A stretch of 59,829 bases of DNA, from contig CAMLLB010000023.1 in assembly GCA_946480815.1 (NCBI GenBank), positions 1 through 59,829 of the forward strand, read 5' to 3'. Positions 1-9,146 of the stretch are shown here, in pieces. Numbering within the stretch: the stretch's first letter is position 1; the number at the start of each line of letters is the position of its first letter. The position numbers were made by a program, and so were the translations under genes. Under the pieces are notes generated by a model. That model did not search any database. It saw nothing but the letters and a program-made list of their open reading frames with translations, and had not been told where the DNA came from. This DNA comes from an uncultured Flavobacteriales bacterium. GTDB taxonomy: Bacteria; Bacteroidota; Bacteroidia; Flavobacteriales; Crocinitomicaceae.

Positions 1-1
1 G

Positions 2-55
2 AAGAACCAACGTTATTCCATTCGCATTCGTTATCTTCGTAGCCAAAGTTTTTAG
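2..55 (+). other. left-edge fragment, possible C-terminal end of an upstream gene
   Basis: One frame is open from the window edge to a TAG at 53-55, two bases before the gldA start. It would encode a 17-residue arginine-rich tail (KNQRYSIRIRYLRSQSF). It is far too short to identify and the open frame may be chance; the opposite strand is also open here. Nothing else is visible in the first 56 bases. Confidence 0.2.
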
Positions 56-56
56 T

Positions 57-959
57 ATGTCGATTGAAGTAAAAAACCTTTCCAAATATTACGGTGAGCA
101 AGCTGCAGTAAACGATATTACTTTTTCTGTCGGGAAAGGTGAGATCATTGGCTTTCTTGGACCTAACGGAGCTGGTAAATCAACAACTATGAAAATGATC
201 ACCGGTTTTATTCCTGCAACCCAGGGTGAAATCAGTGTTTGCGGAATTCCGGTTTCGGTGGACTCTATTGAAACAAGAAAACGCATTGGTTATCTTCCGG
301 AGAACAATCCTTTGTATCTGGATATGTATGTGAAGGAATACCTGGAGTTCGTCGGAAAAATTTACAAGGTAAAAAACCTGAAAGAACGCGTCAAGGAAAT
401 GATCAAGTTGGTTGGTCTTGAAGTAGAGCAAAACAAAAAGATCGGAATGCTTTCAAAAGGTTATCGCCAGCGTGTAGGTCTTGCACAGGCAATTATCCAC
501 AATCCGGATGTATTGATCCTGGATGAACCGACTTCCGGTTTGGACCCGAACCAATTGGTAGAGATTCGGGAACTGATCAGACGAATCGGGAAAGAAAAAA
601 CCGTAATGCTTTCTACCCACATTTTACAGGAAGTAGAAGCAATTTGTGACCGTGTTGTCATTATTCGTCAAGGAAAATTGGTTGCGGATAACCTGGCTTC
701 AAACTTACAGGTTGAAACAGACACACAAGTAGTCTATGCAGAATTTGACGGAACAGTTGCGAAGAGTTTACTTCAGAAAATTCCGGGCGTTTCCAAAATT
801 GAACGTGTTTCCGATTCCAAATACCTGATCGAAAGCCAATCTTTGGAAGATTTACGTAAAACAGTGGCTCAATTCGCTCAGAAAAACAACCTGCTTGTAC
901 TGACATTGAGAACGGAAGAAAAATCACTGGAAGAAGTCTTCAAATCATTGACGAAATAA
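57..959 (+). CDS. gldA: gliding-associated ABC transporter ATP-binding subunit GldA
   Basis: Cytoplasmic ATPase of an ABC transporter, 300 residues. The Walker A motif GPNGAGKST lies near residues 35-43, the signature LSKGYRQRVGLAQA near 133-146 and the Walker B LILDEPTSGLDP near 152-163, followed by the H-loop STHIL. The C-terminal third (about 220-300) is the extra domain seen in GldA/NatA-type subunits. In Flavobacterium, GldA works with the membrane proteins GldF and GldG and is needed for gliding; neither partner is in this window. The ATG at 57 is used because it starts the conserved MSIEVKNLSKYYG. The gene stands alone, and a strong hairpin follows the stop. A generic NatA-like drug or sodium exporter ATPase is the alternative. 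Confidence 0.88.
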   Translation: MSIEVKNLSKYYGEQAAVNDITFSVGKGEIIGFLGPNGAGKSTTMKMITGFIPATQGEISVCGIPVSVDSIETRKRIGYLPENNPLYLDMYVKEYLEFVGKIYKVKNLKERVKEMIKLVGLEVEQNKKIGMLSKGYRQRVGLAQAIIHNPDVLILDEPTSGLDPNQLVEIRELIRRIGKEKTVMLSTHILQEVEAICDRVVIIRQGKLVADNLASNLQVETDTQVVYAEFDGTVAKSLLQKIPGVSKIERVSDSKYLIESQSLEDLRKTVAQFAQKNNLLVLTLRTEEKSLEEVFKSLTK

Positions 960-996
960 GCTGTTTTGTCTTTTTGAAAAAATATTAATCCATAGA

Positions 997-1020
997 AAAG
1001 GGCTTCGTTTGAAGCCCTTT
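997..1020. terminator. bidirectional terminator between gldA and aqpZ
   Basis: A perfect 10-bp stem AAAGGGCTTC / GAAGCCCTTT closes on the loop GTTT, with AT-rich flanks. It sits between the convergent ends of gldA and the aquaporin gene, so it can end transcription from both sides. Confidence 0.85.
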
Positions 1021-1033
1021 CTTTATTTCAATC

Positions 1034-1720
1034 TTATTCGTTATTCGGTGCTAAATATTTATAAAGTAATCCGGCGATGATCGCGCCGGCTATTGGTGCG
1101 ACCCAAAACAACCACAATTGCTCCAGTGCCCAACCCTGAACAAAAATTGCCTGACTTGTACTTCTTGCAGGATTCACAGAGGTATTCGTAACCGGAATGC
1201 TAATCAAATGGATCAAAGTCAATCCTAAACCAATAGCTACTCCTGCAAAGCCAGCAGATGCGTTCCGATGTGTTGCTCCCAAAATAATAATCAAAAAGAT
1301 AAAAGTCATTACAACCTCTGTGATCAAAGCAGATTGCATATTGTAACCATCAGGAGAATGTTCTCCATAGCCATTAGCGGCAAATCCTCCCAGTTCAAAA
1401 CCGGATTTTCCGCTTGCAATCAAATACAAAATCCCGGCTCCGGCAATTCCTCCCAGCACTTGTGAAGCAATATAAGGAAGTACATCTTTGGCTTCAAACC
1501 TGCCACCTACCCATAGACCAACAGTAACTGCAGGATTCAAATGACAACCCGAAATATGACCAATTGCATAAGCCATTGTCAAAACCGTCAAACCAAAAGC
1601 AATGGAAACTCCAACAAATCCAATTCCGAGTTCAGGATATCCTGCTGCCAGAACAGCACTTCCGCAACCTCCCAGCACCAGCCAAAAGGTTCCGATAAAT
1701 TCAGCAACTAATTTTTTCAT
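1034..1720 (-). CDS. aqpZ: aquaporin Z-type water channel
   Basis: Inner-membrane water channel of the MIP family, 228 residues with six predicted membrane helices. Both pore signatures are present: HLNPAVTVG near residues 60-68 and SVNPARS near 182-188. The arginine after the second NPA and a histidine in the preceding helix ([12 protein letters not shown]) fit the narrow aromatic/arginine filter of water-selective AqpZ rather than the wider glycerol facilitator. The length matches the family. The gene has its own start 110 bases beyond the end of the next leftward gene and converges on gldA. Confidence 0.95.
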   Translation of the reverse strand: MKKLVAEFIGTFWLVLGGCGSAVLAAGYPELGIGFVGVSIAFGLTVLTMAYAIGHISGCHLNPAVTVGLWVGGRFEAKDVLPYIASQVLGGIAGAGILYLIASGKSGFELGGFAANGYGEHSPDGYNMQSALITEVVMTFIFLIIILGATHRNASAGFAGVAIGLGLTLIHLISIPVTNTSVNPARSTSQAIFVQGWALEQLWLFWVAPIAGAIIAGLLYKYLAPNNE

Positions 1721-1795
1721 AAATAGTGAATCTAGTTAAATCCATATTCCAACCCGGAATAGGTAGAACTAAATATAAACTTTTTGTTCAAAAAA

Positions 1796-1815
1796 ACAAC
1801 TAAAAATGCTGTTGT
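1796..1815 (-). terminator. possible weak terminator after the queuosine-precursor transporter gene
   Basis: On the minus strand a 5-bp stem ACAAC / GTTGT with a 10-base loop is followed by a run of seven T. The stem is short, so this is tentative. Confidence 0.4.
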
Positions 1816-1830
1816 ACAATCAACTAGCCC

Positions 1831-2505
1831 CTAATTGGTAGGAATAACATGCTCCTCCTTTTCGTCCAGAATCTGTTTTGCCAAATAATGCATGATATAA
1901 ATCAGAGGAGTGAGACAAACCGCAATCAACAATTTTGTAAGGTATCCCGTAATTGCTAAAACAAGAACCATTTTCAGCGGATAAGCTCCGGAAAGGTATA
2001 AACCGATGATCGCAACAATAAATGAATCGACCAATTGAGACACAACTGTTGATCCCGTACTTCGAAGCCAGATCATTTTCCCTTTAGTGAGTTTATTGAA
2101 AAAATGAAAGAGCTGGACATCTAATAACTGCGATACAATAAATGCAGTAATACTTCCCACCATGATCCAAAGGGAACCTCCGAAAGCTTTGGAAAATTCT
2201 TCCTGTGATAACCAGGAACCTTCAGCAGCAGGAAGCTGGACAGCACAGTAAACAATGATAAAACAAAATGCAATTAAACCGGTCGTGATCCAGCTTAGTC
2301 TGCGAATTGCCTGTTTCCCGAAGTACTCATTCATTACATCAGTAAGCAAAAAAACAACCGGCCAGGGAACAATTCCTGCAATCATCGGAGCCAGATAAGG
2401 GCCCATGTAAACCAGTTTTGCCGAAATTAATTCAGCAACTATCGCACTGGTGATGAAAATTCCTGCCATCACCATAAACGCTATTTCTTTTCGTGTTCGA
2501 AGCAT
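1831..2505 (-). CDS. yhhQ: queuosine precursor transporter, YhhQ/VUT family
   Basis: Integral membrane protein of about 224 residues with roughly six hydrophobic helices, matching the COG1738 (YhhQ) family that imports 7-cyano-7-deazaguanine or a related base for queuosine synthesis. Family-typical stretches are MAGIFITSAIVAELISAK near the N-terminus, PWPVVFLLTDVMNEYFGK and the last-third QLVDSFIVAIIGLYLSG. I start at the ATG at 2505 (MLRTRKEIAF); the same frame reaches further upstream only to a TTG at 2550 with no ATG. The gene diverges from tyrS. No preQ1 riboswitch is visible upstream. Confidence 0.85.
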   Translation of the reverse strand: MLRTRKEIAFMVMAGIFITSAIVAELISAKLVYMGPYLAPMIAGIVPWPVVFLLTDVMNEYFGKQAIRRLSWITTGLIAFCFIIVYCAVQLPAAEGSWLSQEEFSKAFGGSLWIMVGSITAFIVSQLLDVQLFHFFNKLTKGKMIWLRSTGSTVVSQLVDSFIVAIIGLYLSGAYPLKMVLVLAITGYLTKLLIAVCLTPLIYIMHYLAKQILDEKEEHVIPTN

Positions 2506-2568
2506 GATCGAAGATACTATATTTTGGTGCTTTATAAGCTCATTCAACAAAACTTCACCCTAAATCCC

Positions 2569-2576
2569 TATTTTTG
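2569..2576 (+). promoter_or_regulatory. promoter -7 box of tyrS
   Basis: TATTTTTG matches the Bacteroidota -7 consensus TAnnTTTG exactly and lies 18 bases before the tyrS ATG. No clear -33 TTTG is seen at the expected distance. Confidence 0.55.
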
Positions 2577-2594
2577 CGCAATAAATAAAGCAAG

Positions 2595-3875
2595 ATGAAA
2601 AAGAATGTCATTGAAGAATTAAGATGGAGGGGAATGGTACAGGATATCATGCCCGGTTTGGAAGAACAACTGCTTAAAGAAATGACATCTGGTTATGTGG
2701 GTTTTGATCCGACTTCCGATTCTTTGCACGTGGGAAATTTGCTTCCGATCATGTTATTGAAACATTTCCAGCTGGCCGGACACAAACCGTACGCATTAGT
2801 TGGTGGAGCAACAGGAATGGTAGGAGATCCTTCCGGGAAATCTGCAGAACGCAATTTATTGGACGAAAAAACATTGAATCACAATGTAGCTTCTGTTCAG
2901 AATCAGTTACGCAAGTTCCTGGAATTTGAAGAAGGAGAAAACAAAGCAGAATTGGTAAATAATTTTGACTGGATGAGGCATTTCTCATTCCTGGAGTTTA
3001 TCCGCGACGTTGGAAAGCATATTACTGTCAACTACATGAGCGCAAAAGATTCGGTGAAAAAACGCATCGAAACAGGAATTTCTTTTACGGAATTCTCTTA
3101 CCAGTTGATCCAGGGATATGATTTCCTGCATTTATACCGAACGAACAACGTAAAAGTACAATTCGGAGGATCTGATCAGTGGGGAAATATCACTACAGGA
3201 ACGGAATTGGTGCGTCGTATTGCAGGTGGAGAAGCTTATGCATTCACATGCCCGTTATTGACAAAAGCTGACGGAGGAAAATTCGGAAAAACAGAATCGG
3301 GAACAGTTTGGCTGGACCCGGAAAAAACAAGCCCGTATGCGTTCTACCAATTTTGGTTAAATGCTTCCGATGAAGATGCTGCCAAGCTGATCCGCTTCTA
3401 TACCTTAAAGACAAAAGAAGAAATTGAAGCAATCGAAAAAGAACACAATGAGGCACCTCATCTGCGTGCATTACAAAAAGCAATTGCAGAAGAAGTAACG
3501 ATCCGTGTTCATGGAAAAGAAGCATTGGATATGGCGATTGCCGCTTCCAATATCCTATTCGGTAAATCAACTTCGGAAGATTTGAAAAAATTGTCAAACG
3601 ACACCTTCCTGAGCATTTTTGACGGGGTTCCGATGGCGACCATTAAACGTTCTGAATTGACTGCAGGGATTAGTATTGTTGACCTATTATCTGCTAAAAC
3701 AGGGTTTCTAGCTTCAAATGGAGAAGCAAAACGCGAATTAAAGGCAAATGCAATTTCCCTGAACAAGGACAAGGTCAGTGAAGGAACTTTGGTAGGTCCA
3801 AGTGATTTGATCAATGAAAAATTCATCCTTTTAGGTAAGGGAAAAAAGAATAATTACATTGTAATTGTTGAATAA
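2595..3875 (+). CDS. tyrS: tyrosine-tRNA ligase
   Basis: Class I aminoacyl-tRNA synthetase, 426 residues, charging tRNA-Tyr with tyrosine in the cytoplasm. The HIGH-type motif is HVGN at residues 45-48 and the KMSKS-type motif is KFGKT at 229-233, both usual for bacterial Tyr[10 protein letters not shown] (191-198) marks the tyrosine and ATP pocket. A C-terminal S4-like RNA-binding domain occupies about 360-420. The gene is monocistronic between a TATTTTTG box and a strong downstream hairpin. No T-box leader is visible. Confidence 0.97.
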   Translation: MKKNVIEELRWRGMVQDIMPGLEEQLLKEMTSGYVGFDPTSDSLHVGNLLPIMLLKHFQLAGHKPYALVGGATGMVGDPSGKSAERNLLDEKTLNHNVASVQNQLRKFLEFEEGENKAELVNNFDWMRHFSFLEFIRDVGKHITVNYMSAKDSVKKRIETGISFTEFSYQLIQGYDFLHLYRTNNVKVQFGGSDQWGNITTGTELVRRIAGGEAYAFTCPLLTKADGGKFGKTESGTVWLDPEKTSPYAFYQFWLNASDEDAAKLIRFYTLKTKEEIEAIEKEHNEAPHLRALQKAIAEEVTIRVHGKEALDMAIAASNILFGKSTSEDLKKLSNDTFLSIFDGVPMATIKRSELTAGISIVDLLSAKTGFLASNGEAKRELKANAISLNKDKVSEGTLVGPSDLINEKFILLGKGKKNNYIVIVE

Positions 3876-3955
3876 GAGAAAGCACTGCTTTCGATAAAAG
3901 GGAAAGTACTGCTGGGTTCAGAAACCAATCCAGGCTTCAAACTGAATATTCACTA

Positions 3956-3992
3956 TGTGTATTATGTGGTTTATTTTACCACATAATACACA
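3956..3992. terminator. bidirectional terminator between tyrS and the transglutaminase-like gene
   Basis: A perfect 15-bp stem TGTGTATTATGTGGT / ACCACATAATACACA surrounds a 7-base loop TTATTTT. It lies between two convergent genes. The AT-rich stem lacks a separate U-tract, so RNA stabilisation is an alternative role. Confidence 0.7.
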
Positions 3993-4067
3993 ATAGCCAC
4001 ATAGTTTTTAGTGTTTATTCCAGTTTGGTACGTTTTCTACACTATTACTGATAATCGTACCCAATGC

Positions 4068-6110
4068 TTATCTCGGTCTGCTTCCAAGTGTTTTCTGAAA
4101 GAACTCTTCTGTTTTTTCACTCGACTTTAGAATATTGTCAAACATTTCATCTGTGCGCTTCTTGTTTTTTTCCAGCACTTCAAAATTGTGTTCGGCATTT
4201 TTCTCTTTGAACTCTTTTTCCTTTTCAAGATTTTCCAGGATGGTATGGTAATGCCTTTTATAATAATCCTCCAATCGTATCAATTCGGCCCGATCAGAGT
4301 TAAAAGTCCTCAAATCGGATTCCATCAATGCAAGGGTTTGGTAATTTAAGGAATTCAGGTATTTATTCATTTCCAGATACTTGTAATTCGGATTTTTCTT
4401 TGAATAACCTTTCAATGCTGTTGAACCTTTTTTAATTAGTTTTTCAAGCACTTTATATTCCTTGTTGATCTCTACCGGATAGATTAAAGAATCGTAAGTT
4501 TCTTTATGGAAGCGGTACAAATTTGTCAGACCATCCGCAATTTGGGAATCGTATAAAATAATCGAATCACTATAATAGATTGGCGCTGAATTGAGAATTT
4601 GAAGATTGGTATAGCTCATTTCATAGGCAACTTTCAATGATTTAAAACGATTCTCGTACGTTCTATCCTGGTGCGCCAGTGCATCCCAGCCTCTCCTTAA
4701 ACTATCAATTCGCATAATAGAATAAAATAAACTGTCTTTCCATTTACCGAATGCAGGTGGAACCAATGTAGAATCAAAATTCACCGGGTTGGAATAGTTG
4801 CTTGATTCAACCATCAATTTCCCTATCTTTTCCCTTATGGAAGTAAGCTCTTTCGAGATCTTTGACTTTTCTTTTTCTAATTGTGAAACGTTTTTCTTTT
4901 GCTCGGAAATCACTTTCTTGACCATGCTATTGGCCGCTTTATCAGTGGTTTTGAAAATCTTGGTTTCATTGGAAATAATCCGTTTGCTGATCGAATAAGC
5001 CGTTTTGTTGATCTTCTTTGCAACTTTACTATACAGTGCCACACTATCATTAATATTTCTCAAGTTCGCAAAATCTTCGTGTAGTTGATCCTTTTCGATG
5101 ATTTCAAAAGACTTTCTGAACTTATCATTTAAATGTAAGCCCAAATAATTAAAGTGGTGCACAGCCATCGAAGTGTAATTGGCCGGATTGAACTTCAGTC
5201 CGTCTTTTGCAACTTTTATCCACTTATCATTCAGGTTCATGGTACTGTATTCTGACACATACCCTTCAAAATCAACCGATTTCCCTTTTTTTCGCTCGAG
5301 GATGGAATCCCAGTCTTTTGTTCTTCGTGTAAAATCTTCCATTGAAACAGGATATGCTCTCAATTGGAATTCGGGCTGGGACGGTAAATGAGATTGTACA
5401 AAAAGATCGGGCTCAACCATAAAATTATCTAAAGAAGGATAGCGGACAAAACCAATATCCGATTTATAAGAACCACGTTTTTTTTCCGCTTTTTCTGCCC
5501 GCTTCTTATCTTTCTTATCCCATTTAAACTGTTTTACCTTTTTGCGCTTCTCTTTTTTGATCTTAGCCAGTTTTTTCTGTCGCTTTAAGGTGATTTTTTC
5601 CTTTTTCAAGAGATCCTCTTTGTATTTCGGAATCCGACCAATATAACCTGCATCCCAGGTTGGATCACATAAATACCACTTGCGATCAGCCTTAAAAGCA
5701 ACCCACTCATGATCCGAGCTGGCAATCAACGGAATCGAATCCGACAGAAATTGGGCCGTGTATCCCTCAACAGTTGTTGCATCGATACCTGCATTCTTTA
5801 GCAATTCAACAGTCAATGCACTATATCCCTGACAAACGGTATTTTTCGCTTTAAGTACCGCTCCCGCCGACTTGTACTCCAATGGTTTTCCATTTGCAAT
5901 TGCCTTATAATCATAGGAAATATTGTGAGTTACCCATTGGTATATATGAGCAGCTTTCGTACTGTCATCTACCAGGCCCTTTGTAAGATAAGCACTTAAG
6001 GACTTCGTAGTTTTCAGGGCTTCTTTGGGAACTTTCAGGAATTCGATCTTTTCTTGTGAGAATAACGTGCTCCCTACAAAAAGTGCGATTATCAGGCAGT
6101 AAAGTTTCAT
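4068..6110 (-). CDS. secreted transglutaminase-like domain protein with coiled-coil C-terminal region
   Basis: 680 residues with an N-terminal signal peptide (MKLYCLIIALFVGSTLFSQ). A transglutaminase-like core covers about 30-160 with the expected triad: Cys93 in NTVCQGYSA, His134 in SDHEWVAF and Asp149 in WYLCDPTWD. This fold covers cysteine peptidases and protein crosslinkers; substrate and reaction cannot be told from sequence. A very lysine-rich stretch follows (about 168-215), then a long charged region with heptad-like helices (about 380-440 and 600-670). No T9SS C-terminal sorting domain is evident. A -7 box lies just upstream, so it is probably its own transcription unit. The C-terminal 400 residues are unrecognised. 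Confidence 0.75.
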   Translation of the reverse strand: MKLYCLIIALFVGSTLFSQEKIEFLKVPKEALKTTKSLSAYLTKGLVDDSTKAAHIYQWVTHNISYDYKAIANGKPLEYKSAGAVLKAKNTVCQGYSALTVELLKNAGIDATTVEGYTAQFLSDSIPLIASSDHEWVAFKADRKWYLCDPTWDAGYIGRIPKYKEDLLKKEKITLKRQKKLAKIKKEKRKKVKQFKWDKKDKKRAEKAEKKRGSYKSDIGFVRYPSLDNFMVEPDLFVQSHLPSQPEFQLRAYPVSMEDFTRRTKDWDSILERKKGKSVDFEGYVSEYSTMNLNDKWIKVAKDGLKFNPANYTSMAVHHFNYLGLHLNDKFRKSFEIIEKDQLHEDFANLRNINDSVALYSKVAKKINKTAYSISKRIISNETKIFKTTDKAANSMVKKVISEQKKNVSQLEKEKSKISKELTSIREKIGKLMVESSNYSNPVNFDSTLVPPAFGKWKDSLFYSIMRIDSLRRGWDALAHQDRTYENRFKSLKVAYEMSYTNLQILNSAPIYYSDSIILYDSQIADGLTNLYRFHKETYDSLIYPVEINKEYKVLEKLIKKGSTALKGYSKKNPNYKYLEMNKYLNSLNYQTLALMESDLRTFNSDRAELIRLEDYYKRHYHTILENLEKEKEFKEKNAEHNFEVLEKNKKRTDEMFDNILKSSEKTEEFFQKTLGSRPR

Positions 6111-6138
6111 TTTTAAAGGTTTGATTTTCTTTTCGCCA

Positions 6139-6146
6139 CAAAGGTA
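6139..6146 (-). promoter_or_regulatory. promoter -7 box of the transglutaminase-like gene
   Basis: The minus strand reads TACCTTTG, an exact match to TAnnTTTG, 28 bases before the ATG at 6110. Confidence 0.5.
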
Positions 6147-6199
6147 TTTCTTTTTTTTAACTAAGTAGTTAGATCACTGAAATTACCTCAGACACACTT

Positions 6200-9145
6200 T
6201 TAATCTCGTTTAAAAACCGGGATCAAAATAATAATCTTCGTACCTCGGGATTTTCCTGTTTCATCTGTTAAATTTTCTATAACAAAATCAAATTCAGCAT
6301 TGTACTTTTCTTTGAACAGGCTCAACCTTTCCGAAGTAATCTGCATTCCATAAGACTTATGTTCTGAAGTCATTAAGTTCTTATCTTTCGCATCGTATCC
6401 AATTCCATTGTCTGTGACAACAACCACCAACCTGTTTTCTATTAATTCTTTGAAATTTATCTCTAGTTTTCCAACAATATCCAGGCCCTTAAATCCATGA
6501 ATGATGGCATTTTCTACAAATGGCTGGATCAACATCGGGGGAATATAACTTTGGAGTTCATTGTGAGTCAATGAAATGTTAATTTCAAAATCGAACCGGT
6601 TCTTGAAACGCATTTTTTCAAGCTCCACATATTTTGTCAGAACATCTATTTCCTGTCTGATCGTCACCTCACTTTCACGGGAATTATTTAAGGTCATCCG
6701 GATTAACTGTGAAAGCATTTGCAGGTATTTCTCCGCCAAATCATTCTCATTATACACCAGGAAACTTTGGATGGAATTGAGTGAATTGAAAATAAAATGT
6801 GGGTTCATCTGGGCCAAAAGGGCCTTTTGTTCTAGCTTTTCAATCTGACGCTTGTATTTTCTTTGCCTGTTAATCTGAACAACTCTTATTCTAAAAAGTG
6901 TAAACGCAAGCAAAAAACTCCCTAGAACCAGCAAAAGGTAAAACCAAAAGGTCTCAACAAATTTAGGTCGCTTATGAAGCGTGAGTATCCTATAAGGCTT
7001 TTGCCAAATTCCGTTGTCATTCATATAAGACAATTCGAGCTTGTAATCTCCTGAAGTTAAATCATAGAAGTCAATACTTCCGGTATTTCCATAGGTCCAT
7101 TTGTCATCAATCGAAAGGCGGTACTTGTATTTCTGACTCCCCATACTTTTGTAGTTTGTTGAGCGCAATTCAATGTGGATCATTTTTGAATTACTGGCAA
7201 CTTCCAGGTAGTGAGAATTCGGATAGGTCACAGTTCCATCAACACTTAATTCTTTTACCGAGACCTGCTTTTTCAGGGGATTGATCAAAAAACCCAAGTC
7301 CGCCGGAAATTTGGAAATTCCCTTTTTGGTAGCAAGGTAAACCGTTCCATTATCCAGGCAAATATTATTTACCTCATTGGTTGCAAGACCATTAGCATTT
7401 AATATATTATGGATCCGGACATATTTATTTCCTATAAAAAACAACTTTGATACCCCGTTATTGGTAGCAATCCAGCAGGTGTTCCCTTTTTTTTCGATCT
7501 CAATTTTATTGATCTGGTCACTCAACAATCCGTTTTCACTCGTAATATGGTGTGTTATTTTACCATTTTTGAAAAGGTAAATTCCTTCTCCCCGAGTGCC
7601 AATCACCAATCCCAGTTCTGTTGAGTACCTAACACAGGAAACGCGATTCTCACGGATTGCTTTTGGAAACATTGAATTGACCAAAAGTCCTTGTTTCAAA
7701 CAAAATATTCCTTTTGCATTTCCTGCAAAAACAATTCCATCGTCAGAAGAACAAACGGTTTCAAAAAAATGGTGCAGGTGCTTGCTGTATCTTTTTGAGG
7801 TAAAATAATCGTAGAGCGTGTCCATTTCTCCTCTCAGATTGATCCGCATAATTAGTGAGGCACAGATAAGCATACTGGTATCGTGCTCATTGAAATTATC
7901 GTAATGGTTCGGAATGTGCCAAAATTTCTTATTGGTGACATCGATCGGAAGTTCTTTCTTCGTTTGGGATATGAGAAGAACATTACCCATACGGGAAATG
8001 ATATTTCTGGAAATATGGTTGGCAGTCAATAAGGGATGATGATCTTTTAATCGAAAGATTCCCCAATGGTTCGAATAAAAAATGTCCTTGTGAGAATCTA
8101 CTGCGATATTCGTCACGTCTACTTCTTTTGAATTCTCAAAAACAGAGATATTCTTCACAACCGAATTCGGCATATAGACAATTCCCTTATCCAACGTTGA
8201 AAACCACAACCCCTTTTCCCGGTCCTCAAAAACCGCAGAAACTCTGAATCCTGGTAATAAATACTGTTTGGGAGCATTAAAAAAACCGTGTTTTTTAATA
8301 TTCTTCAGTCTGTACGTACCGTTTACAGTGGTAATCCATAAGTCTTTCTTAACTGGAAAATACCCCGTAGATCCCGGAAAATAAAGTGTTTGATCGGGAT
8401 GGTCCACATCGTAGAAACAATCCTGAATCCTTAATACCCTGATTCCATTGACAACTTTCAATTCGCTCAGGTAGCTTTGCATATCGTGCTTATATGCCTC
8501 CGCATTTAAGGTTTTCTGTACAAACCTGCCGTTCTTCCTGATGATTCCCCGGAATTTTTGCTGATGGAATCGGGCCAGGGTAATATCAAAGGTTGAAAGG
8601 TAAGTTCCGTTAACCAAATTAAATGTTAGCGGATCTCCTTTAAATACGGATACATGTGTTTTCCCCTTCGCATCTATTTTCAAAATTCCATTATTTCCCG
8701 AGCTGAAGAATACATTGTCTTTTTTATCTATTGTAAAGGTTTTAAAGGGATACAGGTTATTCCCAATATAGTCGGAAATCAAGTGGTTGTATTTGTATTT
8801 GATCACTTTGTGCTTTTTATTGTCATAATAACTCAATAAGCCATTGTAACCAACGAACCAAATTCGCCCTTTGTAATCTTCATAAACCCAGAAAATAACA
8901 TTATCGGGAAGGCCGTTTTTGGTAGTAAGCACTTCCATGTGAAATCCGTCGTATTTTACTACACCCCGGTCCGTACAAAACCACATATATCCCTTGCGCT
9001 CCTGATAAACAAAGTAAGTTTCCGAACTCGGTAACCCTTCCTTGATCGAAAAGGTTTTGTAGGCAGGCTCCCAGGTTATCTGAGTATGTGAAATACCGAC
9101 GAAAAAGAAAGTCAGCAATAGGGCGATATGTCTGTTAAAACTCAT
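6200..9145 (-). CDS. two-component regulator propeller sensor with LytS-type histidine kinase
   Basis: Large membrane sensor, 981 residues. A signal peptide (MSFNRHIALLLTFFFVGISHTQ) leads into a periplasmic region of repeated blades of the two-component regulator propeller type, for example IKEGLPSSETYFVYQ and ENGLLSDQINKIEIE. A Y_Y_Y-type domain (YKYRLSIDDKWTYGN) and one membrane helix near 720-745 follow. The cytoplasmic kinase is of the LytS/His_kinase family: the phosphorylated histidine lies in MNPHFIFNSLNS (about 778) and the ATP site in PFVENAIIHG and DNGIGY. I use the ATG at 9145, one base past the truA stop, because the longer frame runs backward through truA. The usual LytTR response-regulator partner is not adjacent. 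The ligand is unknown. Confidence 0.85.
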   Translation of the reverse strand: MSFNRHIALLLTFFFVGISHTQITWEPAYKTFSIKEGLPSSETYFVYQERKGYMWFCTDRGVVKYDGFHMEVLTTKNGLPDNVIFWVYEDYKGRIWFVGYNGLLSYYDNKKHKVIKYKYNHLISDYIGNNLYPFKTFTIDKKDNVFFSSGNNGILKIDAKGKTHVSVFKGDPLTFNLVNGTYLSTFDITLARFHQQKFRGIIRKNGRFVQKTLNAEAYKHDMQSYLSELKVVNGIRVLRIQDCFYDVDHPDQTLYFPGSTGYFPVKKDLWITTVNGTYRLKNIKKHGFFNAPKQYLLPGFRVSAVFEDREKGLWFSTLDKGIVYMPNSVVKNISVFENSKEVDVTNIAVDSHKDIFYSNHWGIFRLKDHHPLLTANHISRNIISRMGNVLLISQTKKELPIDVTNKKFWHIPNHYDNFNEHDTSMLICASLIMRINLRGEMDTLYDYFTSKRYSKHLHHFFETVCSSDDGIVFAGNAKGIFCLKQGLLVNSMFPKAIRENRVSCVRYSTELGLVIGTRGEGIYLFKNGKITHHITSENGLLSDQINKIEIEKKGNTCWIATNNGVSKLFFIGNKYVRIHNILNANGLATNEVNNICLDNGTVYLATKKGISKFPADLGFLINPLKKQVSVKELSVDGTVTYPNSHYLEVASNSKMIHIELRSTNYKSMGSQKYKYRLSIDDKWTYGNTGSIDFYDLTSGDYKLELSYMNDNGIWQKPYRILTLHKRPKFVETFWFYLLLVLGSFLLAFTLFRIRVVQINRQRKYKRQIEKLEQKALLAQMNPHFIFNSLNSIQSFLVYNENDLAEKYLQMLSQLIRMTLNNSRESEVTIRQEIDVLTKYVELEKMRFKNRFDFEINISLTHNELQSYIPPMLIQPFVENAIIHGFKGLDIVGKLEINFKELIENRLVVVVTDNGIGYDAKDKNLMTSEHKSYGMQITSERLSLFKEKYNAEFDFVIENLTDETGKSRGTKIIILIPVFKRD

Positions 9146-9146
9146 A

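Noticed and set aside
2506..2594. preQ1 riboswitch for the queuosine-precursor transporter
   Set aside because: I looked for a short stem followed by an A-rich tail pairing into the loop and found no convincing pseudoknot.
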